The notes under the pieces: generated by a model
Database searches by the model: none
Told to the model about the DNA's origin: nothing
The model's input: only the letters and a program-made list of their open reading frames with translations
Position numbers and translations under genes: made by a program
Part shown: in pieces, positions 26,960 through 36,276 of the stretch
Position numbering within the stretch: position 1 is the first letter of the stretch
Layout of the letters: each line of letters begins with the position of its first letter
Origin: Pseudomonas pseudonitroreducens
Lineage (GTDB): Bacteria > Pseudomonadota > Gammaproteobacteria > Pseudomonadales > Pseudomonadaceae
DNA length: 64,000 nucleotides
Reading direction: 5' to 3'
NCBI RefSeq assembly: GCF_021603645.1
Contig: NZ_BQHJ01000005.1
Location: 471,723-535,722, forward strand

Positions 26960-27874
26960 TCAAGCGGAGGGCTGCGCCGGGGGGCTGTCCTGCAGACCGC
27001 GCAGCAGGTCAACCAGCGCGCGGGCGCAGGCGGGCAGGGCTTCACGGTCGCGCAGCAGCACGCTGCGTTCGCGGACCACCCAGGGCTCGTCCAGCGGCAG
27101 GATTCGCAGGTTCATGGTGCGACTGTGGCGCACGGCGGCGGTTTCCGGGATGACGCCGATACCGACCCCGGCCTCGACCATCCGGCAGATGGCCTCGAAG
27201 CTGGCCACCTGGATGCGCAGGTTGAGCTCGCCACCCATGCGGTCAACCCGTTCGCGCAGAAAGCTCTGCAGGGTGCTGCCCTCATGCAGGGCGATGTGCG
27301 GGTAATCCAGCGTGTCGGCCAGGGTCAGGCGGGGCAGGGCGCACAGCGGGTGATCCGGTGCGACGGCAAGCACCAGCCGGTCGGTACTGAAGTGGACCAC
27401 CTGCAACCCCTCCGCACGTACCGGGCCGGCGACGATGCCGAGGTCCGCCGAGCCATCGAGGATGGCTCGGACGATATCGCGGTTCAGGCGTTCCTGCAGG
27501 TCGACGCTGACGCCGGGGCGATCGGCGAGAAAGTCCGCCAGCAGCTCCGGGAGGAACTCGGTCACCGCCGTGGTGTTGGCGAAGATGCGGATGTGCCCGA
27601 CCTGGTCGCCGGCCTGGCCGCTGAAGTCGCTTTTCAGGTGGTCCACCTGGCGCAGGATCAGCCGCGCGTGCTGCAGCAGGCGCTGGCCGGCGGGGGTCAG
27701 CTCGACCCCGCGGTTGTCGCGATACAGGAGGCGGCAGTCGAGCTGTCCTTCCAGCGCCTTGATCCGCGCGCTGGCGGCAGCCGCCGAAAGATGGGCGCGG
27801 CGTGCGCCCTGGGTGAGGCTAGGGGCTTCGGCGATATGCGCGAAGAGGCGCAGGTCGGCCAGGTCGAAGTGCAT
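26960..27874 (-). CDS. LysR-family regulator of the itaconate operon
   Basis: A 304-residue LysR protein: N-terminal winged helix (DLADLRLFAHIAEAPSLTQGARRAHLSAAAASARIKALE) and a C-terminal effector domain (IRIFANTTAVTEFLPELLADFL...). It is divergent from the ich gene, with a 134-bp shared promoter region. The order matches the P. aeruginosa PA0877-PA0883 locus, where the LysR protein controls itaconate catabolism. The inducer is presumably itaconate or its CoA ester (inference). Confidence 0.88.
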   Translation of the reverse strand: MHFDLADLRLFAHIAEAPSLTQGARRAHLSAAAASARIKALEGQLDCRLLYRDNRGVELTPAGQRLLQHARLILRQVDHLKSDFSGQAGDQVGHIRIFANTTAVTEFLPELLADFLADRPGVSVDLQERLNRDIVRAILDGSADLGIVAGPVRAEGLQVVHFSTDRLVLAVAPDHPLCALPRLTLADTLDYPHIALHEGSTLQSFLRERVDRMGGELNLRIQVASFEAICRMVEAGVGIGVIPETAAVRHSRTMNLRILPLDEPWVVRERSVLLRDREALPACARALVDLLRGLQDSPPAQPSA

Positions 27875-28008
27875 GGAACAGGTCCCCGCTAGTCTTTGAA
27901 TGGAGGATTGGCGTTCGGGATTTCCGAATGCTGGATTATGAAAATGTGGATTCGACGAACGCAAGCCCTGTTGCATGCTCCGTTCACCACAACGCCAAGA
28001 GGTCCGAA

Positions 28009-28836
28009 ATGAGCGATTCGCCCTACGCCGACTGGATCGGCCGCTCCCAGGAGCGCGAGGAAGAACTGAGTGCCGTGCTGGTCCGCCGCCTGGCCGTAAC
28101 CCTTGGCGAAGAGGTGCCGGCCAAGGGTGAAGCGCTGCCGCCGCTGTGGCACTGGATGTTCTTTCAAGACGAAGTAGGCGAGGCGGGCCTGGGGGCCGAC
28201 GGCCATCCGGCGCGCGGAGGCTTCCTGCCGCCGGCCGATGGGCGCAACCGCATGTGGGCCGGTGGCCGCCTGGAGTTTCACCAGCCCCTGCGCGTCGGCG
28301 GCGTGGCCAAGCGCACCACCACCATCCTCAATGTCGAGGAAAAACACGGCCGCACCGGCTCGCTGCTGTTCGTCACCCTGCGCCACGATTTTCACCAGGA
28401 CAACCACCTGGCCTTCAGCGAGGAGCAGGACATCGTCTACCGCGAACCGACTCCACCCAAGCTCTCCAGCGGCGAAGCGCTGCCCGCCGGCGACTGGAGC
28501 GAGACCGTCGAGCCGACACCGATCCTGCTGTTCCGCTATTCCGCGCTGACCTTCAACGGCCACCGCATCCATTACGATTGGCCCTACGTCACCGAGGCCG
28601 AGGGCTATCCCGGGCTGGTGGTGCACGGCCCGCTGATCGGCACCCTGAATCTGCGCGCGTTCTGCCGCGCCAACCCCGCAGCGCGCCTGCGCCGCTATGC
28701 CTACCGTGGCTTGCGCCCGCTGATCAGCCCTGAACCGTTCGCCGTCGGTGGCCGCCTCAGTGGCCCTGGCAAGGCCGAGGTCTGGGCTGGCAACGGTGCC
28801 GGCATCGCCCAGCGCGGCGAAGTGGAATTCGACTGA
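28009..28836 (+). CDS. ich: Itaconyl-CoA hydratase (MaoC-like)
   Basis: It hydrates itaconyl-CoA to (S)-citramalyl-CoA. The 275-residue protein has the double hot-dog layout of mesaconyl-CoA hydratase-type enzymes: WHWMFF, GGFLPPADGRNRMWAGGRLEF in the first half and FRYSALTFNGHRIHYDWPY, with the hydratase Asp/His region, in the second half, then LVVHGPLIGTLN. The ATG at 28009 follows AAGAGGT. It is the first gene of the operon and corresponds to PA0878. Confidence 0.88.
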   Translation: MSDSPYADWIGRSQEREEELSAVLVRRLAVTLGEEVPAKGEALPPLWHWMFFQDEVGEAGLGADGHPARGGFLPPADGRNRMWAGGRLEFHQPLRVGGVAKRTTTILNVEEKHGRTGSLLFVTLRHDFHQDNHLAFSEEQDIVYREPTPPKLSSGEALPAGDWSETVEPTPILLFRYSALTFNGHRIHYDWPYVTEAEGYPGLVVHGPLIGTLNLRAFCRANPAARLRRYAYRGLRPLISPEPFAVGGRLSGPGKAEVWAGNGAGIAQRGEVEFD

Positions 28837-28883
28837 CCGCACCGCCTCCGGTGCCTCCAACAAGAAAGACATGAGGTGATTCG

Positions 28884-30044
28884 ATGACGTCCACCCCCGA
28901 AGAACTCCAGGCCATCCGTGACGGCGTGCGCGCCCTCTGCGCGGAGTTCCCCGCTGAATACTGGCGCAGGATCGATGAAGAGAAGGGCTTCCCCGAGGAC
29001 TTCGTCCGCGCCATGACCGAAGCCGGCTGGCTGTCGGCGATGATCCCGGAAGAGTACGGCGGCTCGGGCCTCGGCCTGGCCGAGGCGTCGGTGATCCTCG
29101 AAGAGGTGAATCACTGCGGCGGCAACTCCGGGACCATCCACGGGCAGATGTACAACATGTTCACCCTGCTGCGGAACGGCAGCGCCGAGCAGAAGGCCTA
29201 TTATCTGCCCAGGCTCGCCAGCGGCGAACTGCGCCTGCAGTCCATGGGCGTCACCGAGCCCACCACCGGCACCGATACCACCAAGATCAAGACCACTGCC
29301 GTGCGCCGTGGCGACAAATACGTGATCAACGGCCAGAAGGTGTGGATCTCGCGTATCCAGCACTCCGACCTGATGATCCTGCTGGCCCGCACCACGCCGC
29401 TGGCCGAGGTGAAGAAGAAGTCCGAGGGCATGTCGATCTTCCTGGTCGACCTGCGCGAAGCCATCGGCAACGGCCTGACCGTGCAGCCGATCGCCAACAT
29501 GGTCAACCACGAGACCAACGAGCTGTTCTTCGACAACCTGGAAATCCCCGCCGGCAACCTGATCGGCGAAGAGGGCAAGGGCTTCAAGTTCATCCTCGAC
29601 GGCCTCAATGCCGAGCGCACGCTGATCGCCGCCGAGTGCATCGGCGATGGCCGCTGGTTCACCGAAAAATCCGCACAGTACGCCCGCGACCGCGTGGTGT
29701 TCGGCCGCCCGATCGGGCAGAACCAGGGCGTGCAGTTCCCCATCGCCGAGGCCCACATCGAGATCGAGGCGGCCGACCTGATGCGCTGGCGCGCCTGCCA
29801 GGAGTACGACAGCGGCAAGAACGCCGGCGCCGCCGCCAACATGGCCAAGTACCTGGCAGCCAAGGCCAGCTGGGAAGCGGCCAACGCCTGCCTGCAGACC
29901 CACGGCGGCTTCGGCTTCGCCAACGAATACGACGTCGAGCGCAAGTTCCGCGAGACGCGCCTGTACCAGGTGGCGCCGATCTCCACCAACCTGATCCTGT
30001 CCTACGTGGCCGAGCACCTGCTCGAACTGCCGCGTTCTTTCTGA
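28884..30044 (+). CDS. Acyl-CoA dehydrogenase of the itaconate operon
   Basis: A 386-residue flavoprotein of the usual length. Signature regions are LQSMGVTEPTTGTDTTKIKT (flavin and substrate contact), KVWISRIQHSDLMIL, and the C-terminal LQTHGGFGFANEYDVERKFRETRL. The family's catalytic Glu position cannot be fixed with certainty by eye. It follows ich by 47 bases and corresponds to PA0879; its step in itaconate or methyl-branched acid use is not established. Confidence 0.9.
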   Translation: MTSTPEELQAIRDGVRALCAEFPAEYWRRIDEEKGFPEDFVRAMTEAGWLSAMIPEEYGGSGLGLAEASVILEEVNHCGGNSGTIHGQMYNMFTLLRNGSAEQKAYYLPRLASGELRLQSMGVTEPTTGTDTTKIKTTAVRRGDKYVINGQKVWISRIQHSDLMILLARTTPLAEVKKKSEGMSIFLVDLREAIGNGLTVQPIANMVNHETNELFFDNLEIPAGNLIGEEGKGFKFILDGLNAERTLIAAECIGDGRWFTEKSAQYARDRVVFGRPIGQNQGVQFPIAEAHIEIEAADLMRWRACQEYDSGKNAGAAANMAKYLAAKASWEAANACLQTHGGFGFANEYDVERKFRETRLYQVAPISTNLILSYVAEHLLELPRSF

Positions 30045-30060
30045 CCGGGGACGACAAGCG

Positions 30061-31410
30061 ATGAACAATACCCACGCCCTCGCCGAATTCCTTGCCGGCC
30101 TGCGTTACGAAGACCTGCCCACGACAGTGGTCGAGTACACTGAAGAACTGTTCCTCGATTGGCTCGGCTCGGCCCTGGCCAGCCAGAGCCGCCACCCGAT
30201 CCCGCTGTTCCAGCGCTATGCCCAGCGCATGGGGCCGGCGAGCGGCAAGAGCCGCGTGCTGGTGGACGGCAGCTCGACGTCCGCCTACTTCGCCGCGCTG
30301 GTCAACGGCGCCAGTTCGCACCTGGTGGAGCAGGACGACCTGCACAACAGCTCCGTGCTGCACCCGGCCACCGTGGTCTTTCCGGCGGCCCTGGCCGCCG
30401 CGCAGGAACTCGGCAAATCCGGCCGCGAGCTGATTCTTGCCAGCGTTGCCGGCTATGAAGCGGGCATCCGCATCGGCGAGTTCCTGGGTCGCTCGCATTA
30501 CCGCATCTTCCATACCACGGCCACGGTCGGCACCCTGGCCGCCGCGGTGGCGGTGGGCAAGCTGCTCGGGCTGGATAGCCGGCAGTTCGTCAACTGCCTG
30601 GGCAGTGCCGGTACCCAGGCCGCCGGGCTCTGGGAGTTCCTCCGCGACGCCGCCGACTCCAAACAACTGCACACCGCGAAAGCTGCGGCTGACGGTCTGC
30701 TCGCCGCCTACCTGACGGCCGATGGCCTGACCGGCGCGCAGAATATCCTCGAAGGCGAGCAGGGCATGGCGGCTGGCATGTCCAGCGACGCCGATCCGAG
30801 CCGGCTGGTGGATGGCCTGGGCACCCGCTGGGCGCTCTGCGAGACCTCCTACAAGTTCCACGCCTCCTGCCGCCACACCCATCCTGCCGCCGACGCACTG
30901 CTCGGCCTGATGCAGCGCGAAGGGCTGGCGCACGGCGATATCGCCAAGGTCACCACCCGCGTGCACCAGGGCGCCATCGATGTGCTCGGCCGCGTGGTGG
31001 TGCCGCAGACTGTGCACCAGGCGAAGTTCTCCATGGGCACCGTGCTGGGCCTGATTGCCGTGCACGGCAAGGCCGGGCTGGTGGAGTTCGAAGAGTTCGC
31101 CCTGAGCGACGCCGCGGTTTCCGCGTTCCGCGAGAAGGTCAGCATGCAGCTCGATGGGGAAGTGGACGGCGCCTACCCACGCCGCTGGCTCGGCCGGGTC
31201 GATGTGCTCACCACCGACGGCCGCCAACTGCACGGCGCCATCGATGAACCCAAGGGCGACCCGGGCAACGGCCTGAGCCGGGCGGAGCTGGAGGACAAGT
31301 TCCGCCGCCTGCTGGCCTTCGCCGGCCAGCGCAGCGAGAGCGAAGCGGATCGACTGGTACAGGCCAGCTGGCGGCTGCACCAGCTGTCGAACCTCGACGA
31401 CTTCCATTGA
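30061..31410 (+). CDS. MmgE/PrpD family protein
   Basis: A 449-residue protein of the MmgE/PrpD (2-methylcitrate dehydratase-like) family: LFLDWLGSALASQSRHP, ALVNGASSHLVEQDDLHNSS, FHTTATVGTLAAAVAVGKLLGL and KFHASCRHTHPAADALLGLM. In P. aeruginosa the matching gene is PA0881 in the itaconate locus. It may dehydrate or isomerise a branched dicarboxylic acid; the true substrate here is unknown. It lies 16 bases after the acyl-CoA dehydrogenase gene. Confidence 0.9.
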   Translation: MNNTHALAEFLAGLRYEDLPTTVVEYTEELFLDWLGSALASQSRHPIPLFQRYAQRMGPASGKSRVLVDGSSTSAYFAALVNGASSHLVEQDDLHNSSVLHPATVVFPAALAAAQELGKSGRELILASVAGYEAGIRIGEFLGRSHYRIFHTTATVGTLAAAVAVGKLLGLDSRQFVNCLGSAGTQAAGLWEFLRDAADSKQLHTAKAAADGLLAAYLTADGLTGAQNILEGEQGMAAGMSSDADPSRLVDGLGTRWALCETSYKFHASCRHTHPAADALLGLMQREGLAHGDIAKVTTRVHQGAIDVLGRVVVPQTVHQAKFSMGTVLGLIAVHGKAGLVEFEEFALSDAAVSAFREKVSMQLDGEVDGAYPRRWLGRVDVLTTDGRQLHGAIDEPKGDPGNGLSRAELEDKFRRLLAFAGQRSESEADRLVQASWRLHQLSNLDDFH

Positions 31411-31489
31411 AAGAGACTCGCGGGCGACTCCGCCGCCCGATCCCACTGAATCGTAGCGTCGGCCGCTCGGCCGGCGTCTGGAGTTGCCC

Positions 31490-32680
31490 ATGAGTTCGCG
31501 TCCCCTCGACGGGATTACCGTCGTCAGCCTGGAACACGCCATTGCCGCGCCGTTCTGCACCCGCCAGCTGGCCGACCTCGGCGCCCGTGTGATCAAGATC
31601 GAGCGCCCTGGCGTCGGCGATTTCGCCCGTGGCTATGACGAGCGCGTGCGCGGCCTGGCCTCGCACTTCGTCTGGACCAATCGTTCCAAGGAAAGCCTGT
31701 CCCTGGATCTCAAGCAGGAGCCGGCCCAGGCGGTGCTGGAACAGTTGCTCGAGCGTGCCGACGTGCTGGTGCAGAACCTCGCGCCAGGTGCTGCGGCACG
31801 CCTGGGGCTGTCGTTCGAGGCACTGCACGAGCGTTTCCCGCGGCTGATCGTCTGCGACATTTCCGGCTATGGCGAAGGTGGCCCCTACGAACAGAAGAAA
31901 GCCTATGACCTGCTGATCCAGAGCGAGAGCGGCTTCCTCTCGGTCACCGGCGGGCCTGGAGCCGACGAGATGGCCAAGGCCGGCTGTTCTATCGCCGACA
32001 TTTCCGCCGGCATGTACGCCTACAGCGGCATTCTCTCCGCGCTGCTGCTGCGCGGCCGCACGGGGGAGGGCAGCCGCGTCGAAGTGTCGATGCTCGAAGG
32101 CATGGCCGAGTGGATGGGCTTCCCCATGTACTACGCCTTCGAAGGGCAGTCGCAGCCACCACGCGCCGGCGCCGCCCACGCCACCATCTATCCCTACGGG
32201 CCGTTCCCCACTGGCGATGGCGGCAGCGTCATGCTCGGTGTGCAGAACGAGCGGGAATGGAAGCAGTTCTGCGAGGTGGTGTTGCAGCGGCCGGAGCTGG
32301 CGAGCGACCCGCGCTTCACCGCGACCAGCCTGCGTGTGGCCAATCGCGATGCCTTGCGCGCGCTGATCGTGGAATCCTTCGCGGGGCTGGCCGCCGGGCA
32401 AGTCATCGAACGCCTGGAGCAGGCGCAGATTGCCAACGCCCACGTCAACGACATGCGCGGTCTGTGGCAGCACCCGCAACTGGCCGCTCGCAACCGCTGG
32501 CGTGACATCGACAGTCCGGCCGGGCGCCTGCCCGCGCTGTTGCCCCCAGTGAACAGCAATGCCTACGCCCCGCGCATGGATGCCGTGCCGGCGCTGGGTG
32601 AACAGACGGATGACCTGCTGCAGGAACTGGGTTATACCCCCGGTGATATCCAGCGCCTGCATGAGCAGGGCGCGGTATGA
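31490..32680 (+). CDS. ict: Itaconate CoA-transferase (CaiB/BaiF family)
   Basis: A class III CoA-transferase of 396 residues that activates itaconate using a succinyl-CoA-type donor. Family marks: PLDGITVVSLEHAIAAPFCTRQLADLGARVIKIERPGVGDFAR, the catalytic-Asp loop KKAYDLLIQSESGFLSVTG, and NDMRGLWQHPQLAARNRW. GGAG stands six bases before the ATG. It corresponds to PA0882, and its stop overlaps the next gene in ATGA. Confidence 0.9.
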   Translation: MSSRPLDGITVVSLEHAIAAPFCTRQLADLGARVIKIERPGVGDFARGYDERVRGLASHFVWTNRSKESLSLDLKQEPAQAVLEQLLERADVLVQNLAPGAAARLGLSFEALHERFPRLIVCDISGYGEGGPYEQKKAYDLLIQSESGFLSVTGGPGADEMAKAGCSIADISAGMYAYSGILSALLLRGRTGEGSRVEVSMLEGMAEWMGFPMYYAFEGQSQPPRAGAAHATIYPYGPFPTGDGGSVMLGVQNEREWKQFCEVVLQRPELASDPRFTATSLRVANRDALRALIVESFAGLAAGQVIERLEQAQIANAHVNDMRGLWQHPQLAARNRWRDIDSPAGRLPALLPPVNSNAYAPRMDAVPALGEQTDDLLQELGYTPGDIQRLHEQGAV

Positions 32681-32712
32681 CCCAGGAGAACCCCGTGAGT
32701 CAGGAAAGCCCC

Positions 32713-33528
32713 ATGAATCCAGTTGTGCGAACCGCGTTGTTCGTGCCCGGCAGCCGCCCGGAACGTTTCGCCAAGGCCTTGGCCAGCGGTGCCGACGCCG
32801 TGATCGTCGACTTCGAGGATGCTGTCGAGGCGTCGCTCAAGAGCCAGGCCCGCGACAACCTTGAAGCCTTCCTCGGCGCCAATCCTGACGCCCGTGTGCG
32901 CGTGCGGGTGAATGCCGCTGGCGATCCGCAGCAGGCGGCCGATCTCGAGCTGTGCGGGCGCCTGCCTGGCATCATCGGCATCCTGTTGCCCAAGGCCGAG
33001 CGCGCCATGCAGGTGCGCATCGCCGCGTCCTGCGGCAAGCCGGTGTGGCCGCTGATCGAGAGCGCCCGCGGCCTGCTTGCGCTGGGCGAGATTGCCGCTT
33101 GCGAAGGCGTGGAGCGCCTGACGTTCGGCGGCCTCGACCTGGCGCTGGATATCGGCATGAGCAGCGGCACTGCGGCGGCCGCCGTGGTCTACGACCAGGT
33201 TCGCCTGAGCCTGCTGCTGCATTCGCGGGTGAATGACCTGCAGCCACCGCTGGATACCGTCTTCCCTGCGTTCGACGACGCCGAAGGCTTCGCCGCGACC
33301 ATCCGCCATGGCCGCGACCTCGGGTTGCTCGGTGCGCTGTGCATCCACCCCAGGCAAGTCGGCGTCGCCCATGCAGCACTGGCCCCCAGCACCGACGAAC
33401 TGGACTGGGCCCGGCGGGTGGTGGCTGCGGCGGAGAGCGGCGCGGCAGCCTTCCAGGTCGACGGCCAGATGGTCGACGCGCCAGTGCTCGGCCGCGCCCG
33501 TCGGCTGCTGGCCAGCGCCGGCAACTGA
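32713..33528 (+). CDS. ccl: (S)-citramalyl-CoA lyase (HpcH/CitE family)
   Basis: It cleaves citramalyl-CoA to acetyl-CoA and pyruvate, the last step of itaconate degradation. CitE-type marks are RTALFVPGSRPERFAKAL, GADAVIVDFEDAVEASLK, WPLIESARGLLALGEIA (Mg-binding Glu), LTFGGLDLALDIGM and LGALCIHPRQV. Three in-frame starts are possible: ATG 32677 (overlapping the ict stop), GTG 32695 and ATG 32713, the last two each behind an AGGA-type site. I list the last because homologues start just before the first strand. Confidence 0.88.
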   Translation: MNPVVRTALFVPGSRPERFAKALASGADAVIVDFEDAVEASLKSQARDNLEAFLGANPDARVRVRVNAAGDPQQAADLELCGRLPGIIGILLPKAERAMQVRIAASCGKPVWPLIESARGLLALGEIAACEGVERLTFGGLDLALDIGMSSGTAAAAVVYDQVRLSLLLHSRVNDLQPPLDTVFPAFDDAEGFAATIRHGRDLGLLGALCIHPRQVGVAHAALAPSTDELDWARRVVAAAESGAAAFQVDGQMVDAPVLGRARRLLASAGN

Positions 33529-33538
33529 GCGACTATCT

Positions 33539-33563
33539 GTAGGAGCGAGCTTGCTCGCGAACA
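33539..33563. repeat. REP element, single copy
   Basis: One GTAGGAGCGAGCTTGCTCGC unit lies just after the ccl stop codon, in the convergent gap with marC. Confidence 0.75.
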
Positions 33564-33635
33564 TTTTTCCGCCGGCAGCGGTGTCAATCGTTCGCCAACA
33601 TGCTTGCTCTTGCTCCCAGCAGGCGCCGGTCGATC

Positions 33636-34310
33636 TCAAGGCTGCTGCAATAGATGCGCGTTGGCATTGATCAGCCCCTGCATGACCTCCACCAAGCCGT
33701 TGATGGCGAACTGCACACCCATGCACACCAGCAGGAAGCCCATCAGCCGCGAAATCGCATCGATGCCGGACTTGCCCGTGGCTTTCATGATCAGGTCCGA
33801 GGCACGCAGGCAGCCCCAGAGGATCAGCGCGGTGCAGAGGAAGATCAATGGTGGCGCGACCAGAATCACCCAGGGTGGAAAGCTGGTGCTGTGCTTGATG
33901 CTGGCTGAAGAGCTGATGATCATCGCGATGGTGCCGGGCCCGGCGGTGCTGGGCATGGCCAGCGGGATGAAGGCGAAGCTGGTGCGCTCGGGGGCTTCTT
34001 CACGGGCATCAGGGGAGGGCATGGGGGCGGGAAACAGCATGCGCCCGCCGATGATGCAGAGGATGCCGCCCCCGGCGACGCGCAGCCCCGGAATCGAGAT
34101 GCTGAACACCCCCATGATGAACTCGCCGATGTAGTAGGTCAGCGCCATGATGATGAACACGTAGCAGGCGGTCCGCAGCGCCTGCTGATTCTTCTCTTCG
34201 TGGCTGAACCCCTGGGACAGGGCAAGAAACAGCGCCACTGTCGTCGGTGGATTGATCAGGGGCAGCAAGGCGAGCAGCCCAAGTAGGATAGCGTCGAACA
34301 AACTGCTCAT
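33636..34310 (-). CDS. MarC-family integral membrane protein
   Basis: A 224-residue protein with about six membrane helices and MarC marks (LLALLPLINPPTTVALFLAL near the start, GGGILCIIGGRMLF, AFIPLAMPSTAGPGTIAMII). The function of this family is not established despite the old antibiotic-resistance name. The ATG at 34310 begins the first helix; the 79-codon upstream frame is rejected. It is divergent from the SulP gene with 169 bp between. Confidence 0.87.
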   Translation of the reverse strand: MSSLFDAILLGLLALLPLINPPTTVALFLALSQGFSHEEKNQQALRTACYVFIIMALTYYIGEFIMGVFSISIPGLRVAGGGILCIIGGRMLFPAPMPSPDAREEAPERTSFAFIPLAMPSTAGPGTIAMIISSSASIKHSTSFPPWVILVAPPLIFLCTALILWGCLRASDLIMKATGKSGIDAISRLMGFLLVCMGVQFAINGLVEVMQGLINANAHLLQQP

Positions 34311-34479
34311 GGCCGGGCGCCTCCGCTGGTGTCGGGCTGGACTGGAGTTTAGGTGCGAATCGGCAGTCCGGCGCCGAACCCGCGCCACTCTTTGCCCGAA
34401 CGCTGAACTACGCTGCATCACGGTCAGCTGGCCGCTTCGCTCGAACAGCGCGCCGCCTTCGCCTGGAGTCACATTGCCG

Positions 34480-36207
34480 ATGTCCGAGACCCCGTCGCGA
34501 GCCCGTTCCGGCTTCGACTGGCAGCGCTGGTTGCCAGGCCTCGCCACCTTGCGCGATTACCAGGCGCGCTGGCTGCCCAAGGACCTGGCCGCCGGCCTGG
34601 TGCTGACCACCATGCTGGTGCCGGTGGGTATCGCCTATGCCGAGGCATCCGGCGTGCCGGGCATCTACGGGTTGTACGCGACCATCATCCCGCTGCTCGC
34701 CTACGCGCTGTTCGGACCCAGCCGCATCCTGGTGCTCGGCCCCGATTCGGCGCTGGCCGCGCCGATCCTCGCGGTGGTGGTGCAATACGCGGCGAGCGAC
34801 CCGCAGCGAGCCATTGCCATCGCCAGTCTGATGGCGCTGGTGTCAGGTGCCGTGTGCATGATCGCCGGGCTGCTGCGCCTGGGTTTCATCACCGAACTGC
34901 TGTCTAAACCGATCCGCTACGGCTACATGAACGGCATCGCGCTCACCGTACTGATCAGTCAGCTGCCCAGGTTGTTCGGCCTTACGCTCGACAGCGAGGG
35001 GCCACTGCGCGATCTCTGGCACCTCGGCCAGGCGTTGCTGGAGGGGAAGGCCAACTGGACCAGCTTCGCCGTGGGCGCCGGCAGCCTGCTGCTGATCCTG
35101 CTGCTCAAGCCCTGCAAGCGCATTCCGGGCATCCTCATTGCGGTAATCCTGGCGACACTGGCAGTCAGCCTGTTCGGCCTCGGCAGCCACGGCGTGAAGG
35201 TGCTGGGGCAGTTGCCGCAAGGACTGCCGTCGTTCGCCTTGCCGTGGCTGAGCGATATCGACCTGGTCGAAGTACTGCTCGGTGGCGTGGCAGTGGCGCT
35301 GGTTTCCTTCGCCGACACCAGCGTACTGTCGCGCACCTATGCGGCGCGATTGAAGACCCCGGTGAACCCGAACCAGGAAATGTTCGGTCTCGGCGTGGCG
35401 AACGTCGCCTCAGGGCTGTTCCAGGGCATTCCGATCAGCAGCAGCTCCTCGCGCACGCCGGTGGCTGAAGCGGCCGGGGCGAAGACGCAGCTCACCGGTG
35501 TCGTCGGCGCCCTGGCGGTTACCCTGTTGCTCCTGTTCGCCCCCGATCTCCTGCAATACCTGCCTAACAGCGCGCTGGCAGCCGTGGTGATCGCCGCCGC
35601 GATCGGGCTGTTCGAGTTCACTGACCTCAAGCGCATCTTCCGCTTGCAGCAGTGGGAGTTCTGGCTATCCATCAGTTGCTTTGCCGGCGTGGCGGTGTTC
35701 GGTGCGATTCCGGGCATCTGCATCGCCGTGGCGATCTCCGTAATCGAATTCCTCTGGGATGGCTGGCGGCCGCACCACGCCGTGCTCGCGCGGGTAGACG
35801 GGGTGCGCGGCTATCATGATGTAACGCGTTACCCGAATGCCCGGCGCATCCCCGGCCTTGTGTTGCTGCGCTGGGATGCGCCATTGTTCTTTGCCAACGC
35901 CGAACAGTTCCAGGCCCAGGTACTGGCCGCGCTGGCCGAGTCGCCGACGCCTGTGCAGCGGCTGGTGATCGCCGCCGGCCCGGTGACCAGCATCGACATT
36001 ACCTCCGCCGACATGCTCGCCGAACTGGACAGGATCCTGGAGCAGCGTGGCGTCGAGTTGCAGTTCGCCGAGATGAAAGACCCGGTGAAGGACAAGATGA
36101 AACAGTTCGAGTTGTTCGAGGGGCTCGGCGAATCGGCGTTCCATCCGACCGTGGGGGCCGCCGTGGACGCCTATCTGGCCGATTCCGGCGTGGACTGGAA
36201 GCCCTGA
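34480..36207 (+). CDS. SulP-family anion transporter with STAS domain
   Basis: A 575-residue protein: a SulP membrane domain (residues about 25-440, opening GLVLTTMLVPVGIAYAEASGVPGIYGLYA, with GPDSALAAPI and ISSSSSRTPVAEAAGAKTQL) and a C-terminal cytoplasmic STAS domain (LVIAAGPVTSIDITSADML). Sulfate, bicarbonate or dicarboxylate are the family's usual substrates; which one is unclear. The conserved pre-STAS motif DVTRYPNARRIPG is encoded by an unusual codon run that contains one GTAACGCGTTAC palindrome at 35821. Confidence 0.9.
   Translation: MSETPSRARSGFDWQRWLPGLATLRDYQARWLPKDLAAGLVLTTMLVPVGIAYAEASGVPGIYGLYATIIPLLAYALFGPSRILVLGPDSALAAPILAVVVQYAASDPQRAIAIASLMALVSGAVCMIAGLLRLGFITELLSKPIRYGYMNGIALTVLISQLPRLFGLTLDSEGPLRDLWHLGQALLEGKANWTSFAVGAGSLLLILLLKPCKRIPGILIAVILATLAVSLFGLGSHGVKVLGQLPQGLPSFALPWLSDIDLVEVLLGGVAVALVSFADTSVLSRTYAARLKTPVNPNQEMFGLGVANVASGLFQGIPISSSSSRTPVAEAAGAKTQLTGVVGALAVTLLLLFAPDLLQYLPNSALAAVVIAAAIGLFEFTDLKRIFRLQQWEFWLSISCFAGVAVFGAIPGICIAVAISVIEFLWDGWRPHHAVLARVDGVRGYHDVTRYPNARRIPGLVLLRWDAPLFFANAEQFQAQVLAALAESPTPVQRLVIAAGPVTSIDITSADMLAELDRILEQRGVELQFAEMKDPVKDKMKQFELFEGLGESAFHPTVGAAVDAYLADSGVDWKP
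35821..35832. other. GTAACGCGTTAC palindrome inside the SulP gene
   Basis: This is a perfect copy of the 12-bp palindrome found in pairs at 39.6 and 44.4 kb. It encodes Val-Thr-Arg-Tyr through GTA-ACG-CGT-TAC, three of which are minority codons in this GC-rich genome. It lies 3.3 kb left of dif. Chance conservation of the peptide is possible. Confidence 0.5.
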
Positions 36208-36276
36208 TCAGCAGGGCGCAGGAAAAATCAGCCGGGCAGCAGGCGGGGCAGGGGTTACGCGCCGATACCGCCGCCG

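Noticed and set aside
29659-31596. 645-codon minus-strand frame across the acyl-CoA dehydrogenase and PrpD genes
   Set aside because: It spans two real genes on the other strand and matches no family.
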